Source of the DNA: Cacajao melanocephalus | Lineage: Eukaryota; Chordata; Mammalia; Primates; Pitheciidae | Direction: 5' to 3' | Assembly (NCBI GenBank): GCA_963573385.1 | Contig: CAUYLG010005444.1 | Span: forward strand, 1 to 64,000 | Length of the DNA: 64,000 nucleotides | Shown: positions 63,154 to 64,000 of the stretch, piece after piece | Position numbering within the stretch: the stretch's first letter is position 1 | Layout of the letters: every line of letters begins with the position of its first letter | Program-made: the position numbers and the translations under genes | The notes under the pieces: generated by a model | What the model was told of the DNA's origin: nothing | Databases searched by the model: none | The model's input: only the letters and a program-made list of their open reading frames with translations

Positions 63154-64000
<847 letters not shown>

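Overview
This 64 kb window is primate, most likely human, nuclear DNA. About twenty Alu SINEs of several ages, L1 3' ends of the L1PA type, older L1, L2 and MIR fragments, Tigger and Charlie DNA transposons and MaLR/ERV LTRs are interspersed with AT-rich non-coding sequence. There is no bacterial-style gene organisation, and I found no intact protein-coding gene, tRNA, rRNA or CRISPR array.

The main genic signal is on the minus strand between about 32.7 kb and 50.9 kb. Five separated blocks match successive exons of HPF1 (histone PARylation factor 1, formerly C4orf27): 50,790-50,832 (coding start), 46,556-46,715, 43,592-43,780, 40,631-40,783 and 32,757-32,844. Introns and consensus splice sites are kept, so this is a duplicated (unprocessed) copy and not a retrocopy. 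It is dead as a protein gene: the ATG is lost, exons 2 and 3 carry single-base frameshifts, one internal exon and the C-terminal exons were not found, and a 3.7 kb L1 sits between the last two recognisable exons. Its 5' end nevertheless still lies in a dense CpG island with GC boxes (about 50.40-51.08 kb).

Layout. 0-32 kb: non-coding sequence with Alu, MIR, L2 and L1 fragments, oppositely oriented ERV LTR fragments (10.1-10.9 kb), a twin-primed L1 with a 5' inversion (13.75-14.21 kb), a large pyrimidine microsatellite (15.55-15.74 kb), a Tigger element nested in a MER2 element (20.66-21.30 kb), and a repeat-poor tract (21.3-32.3 kb) holding one exon-like open block with good splice sites (28,722-28,987). 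32.3-51 kb: the HPF1-like pseudogene, its introns filled by Alus, L1, MER5A and a Tigger-like element. 51-64 kb: a left-monomer Alu beside a full Alu sharing a target site, a 1.2 kb solo LTR with 6 bp target duplications, an MLT2 LTR, L1 3' ends, an MST-type LTR with 5 bp target duplications, and more Alus.

No set of genes here works together as a system. The most notable object is the decayed HPF1 duplicate whose promoter island looks better preserved than its reading frame. Family names come from recognised consensus motifs, not from a database search, so subfamily calls are tentative.
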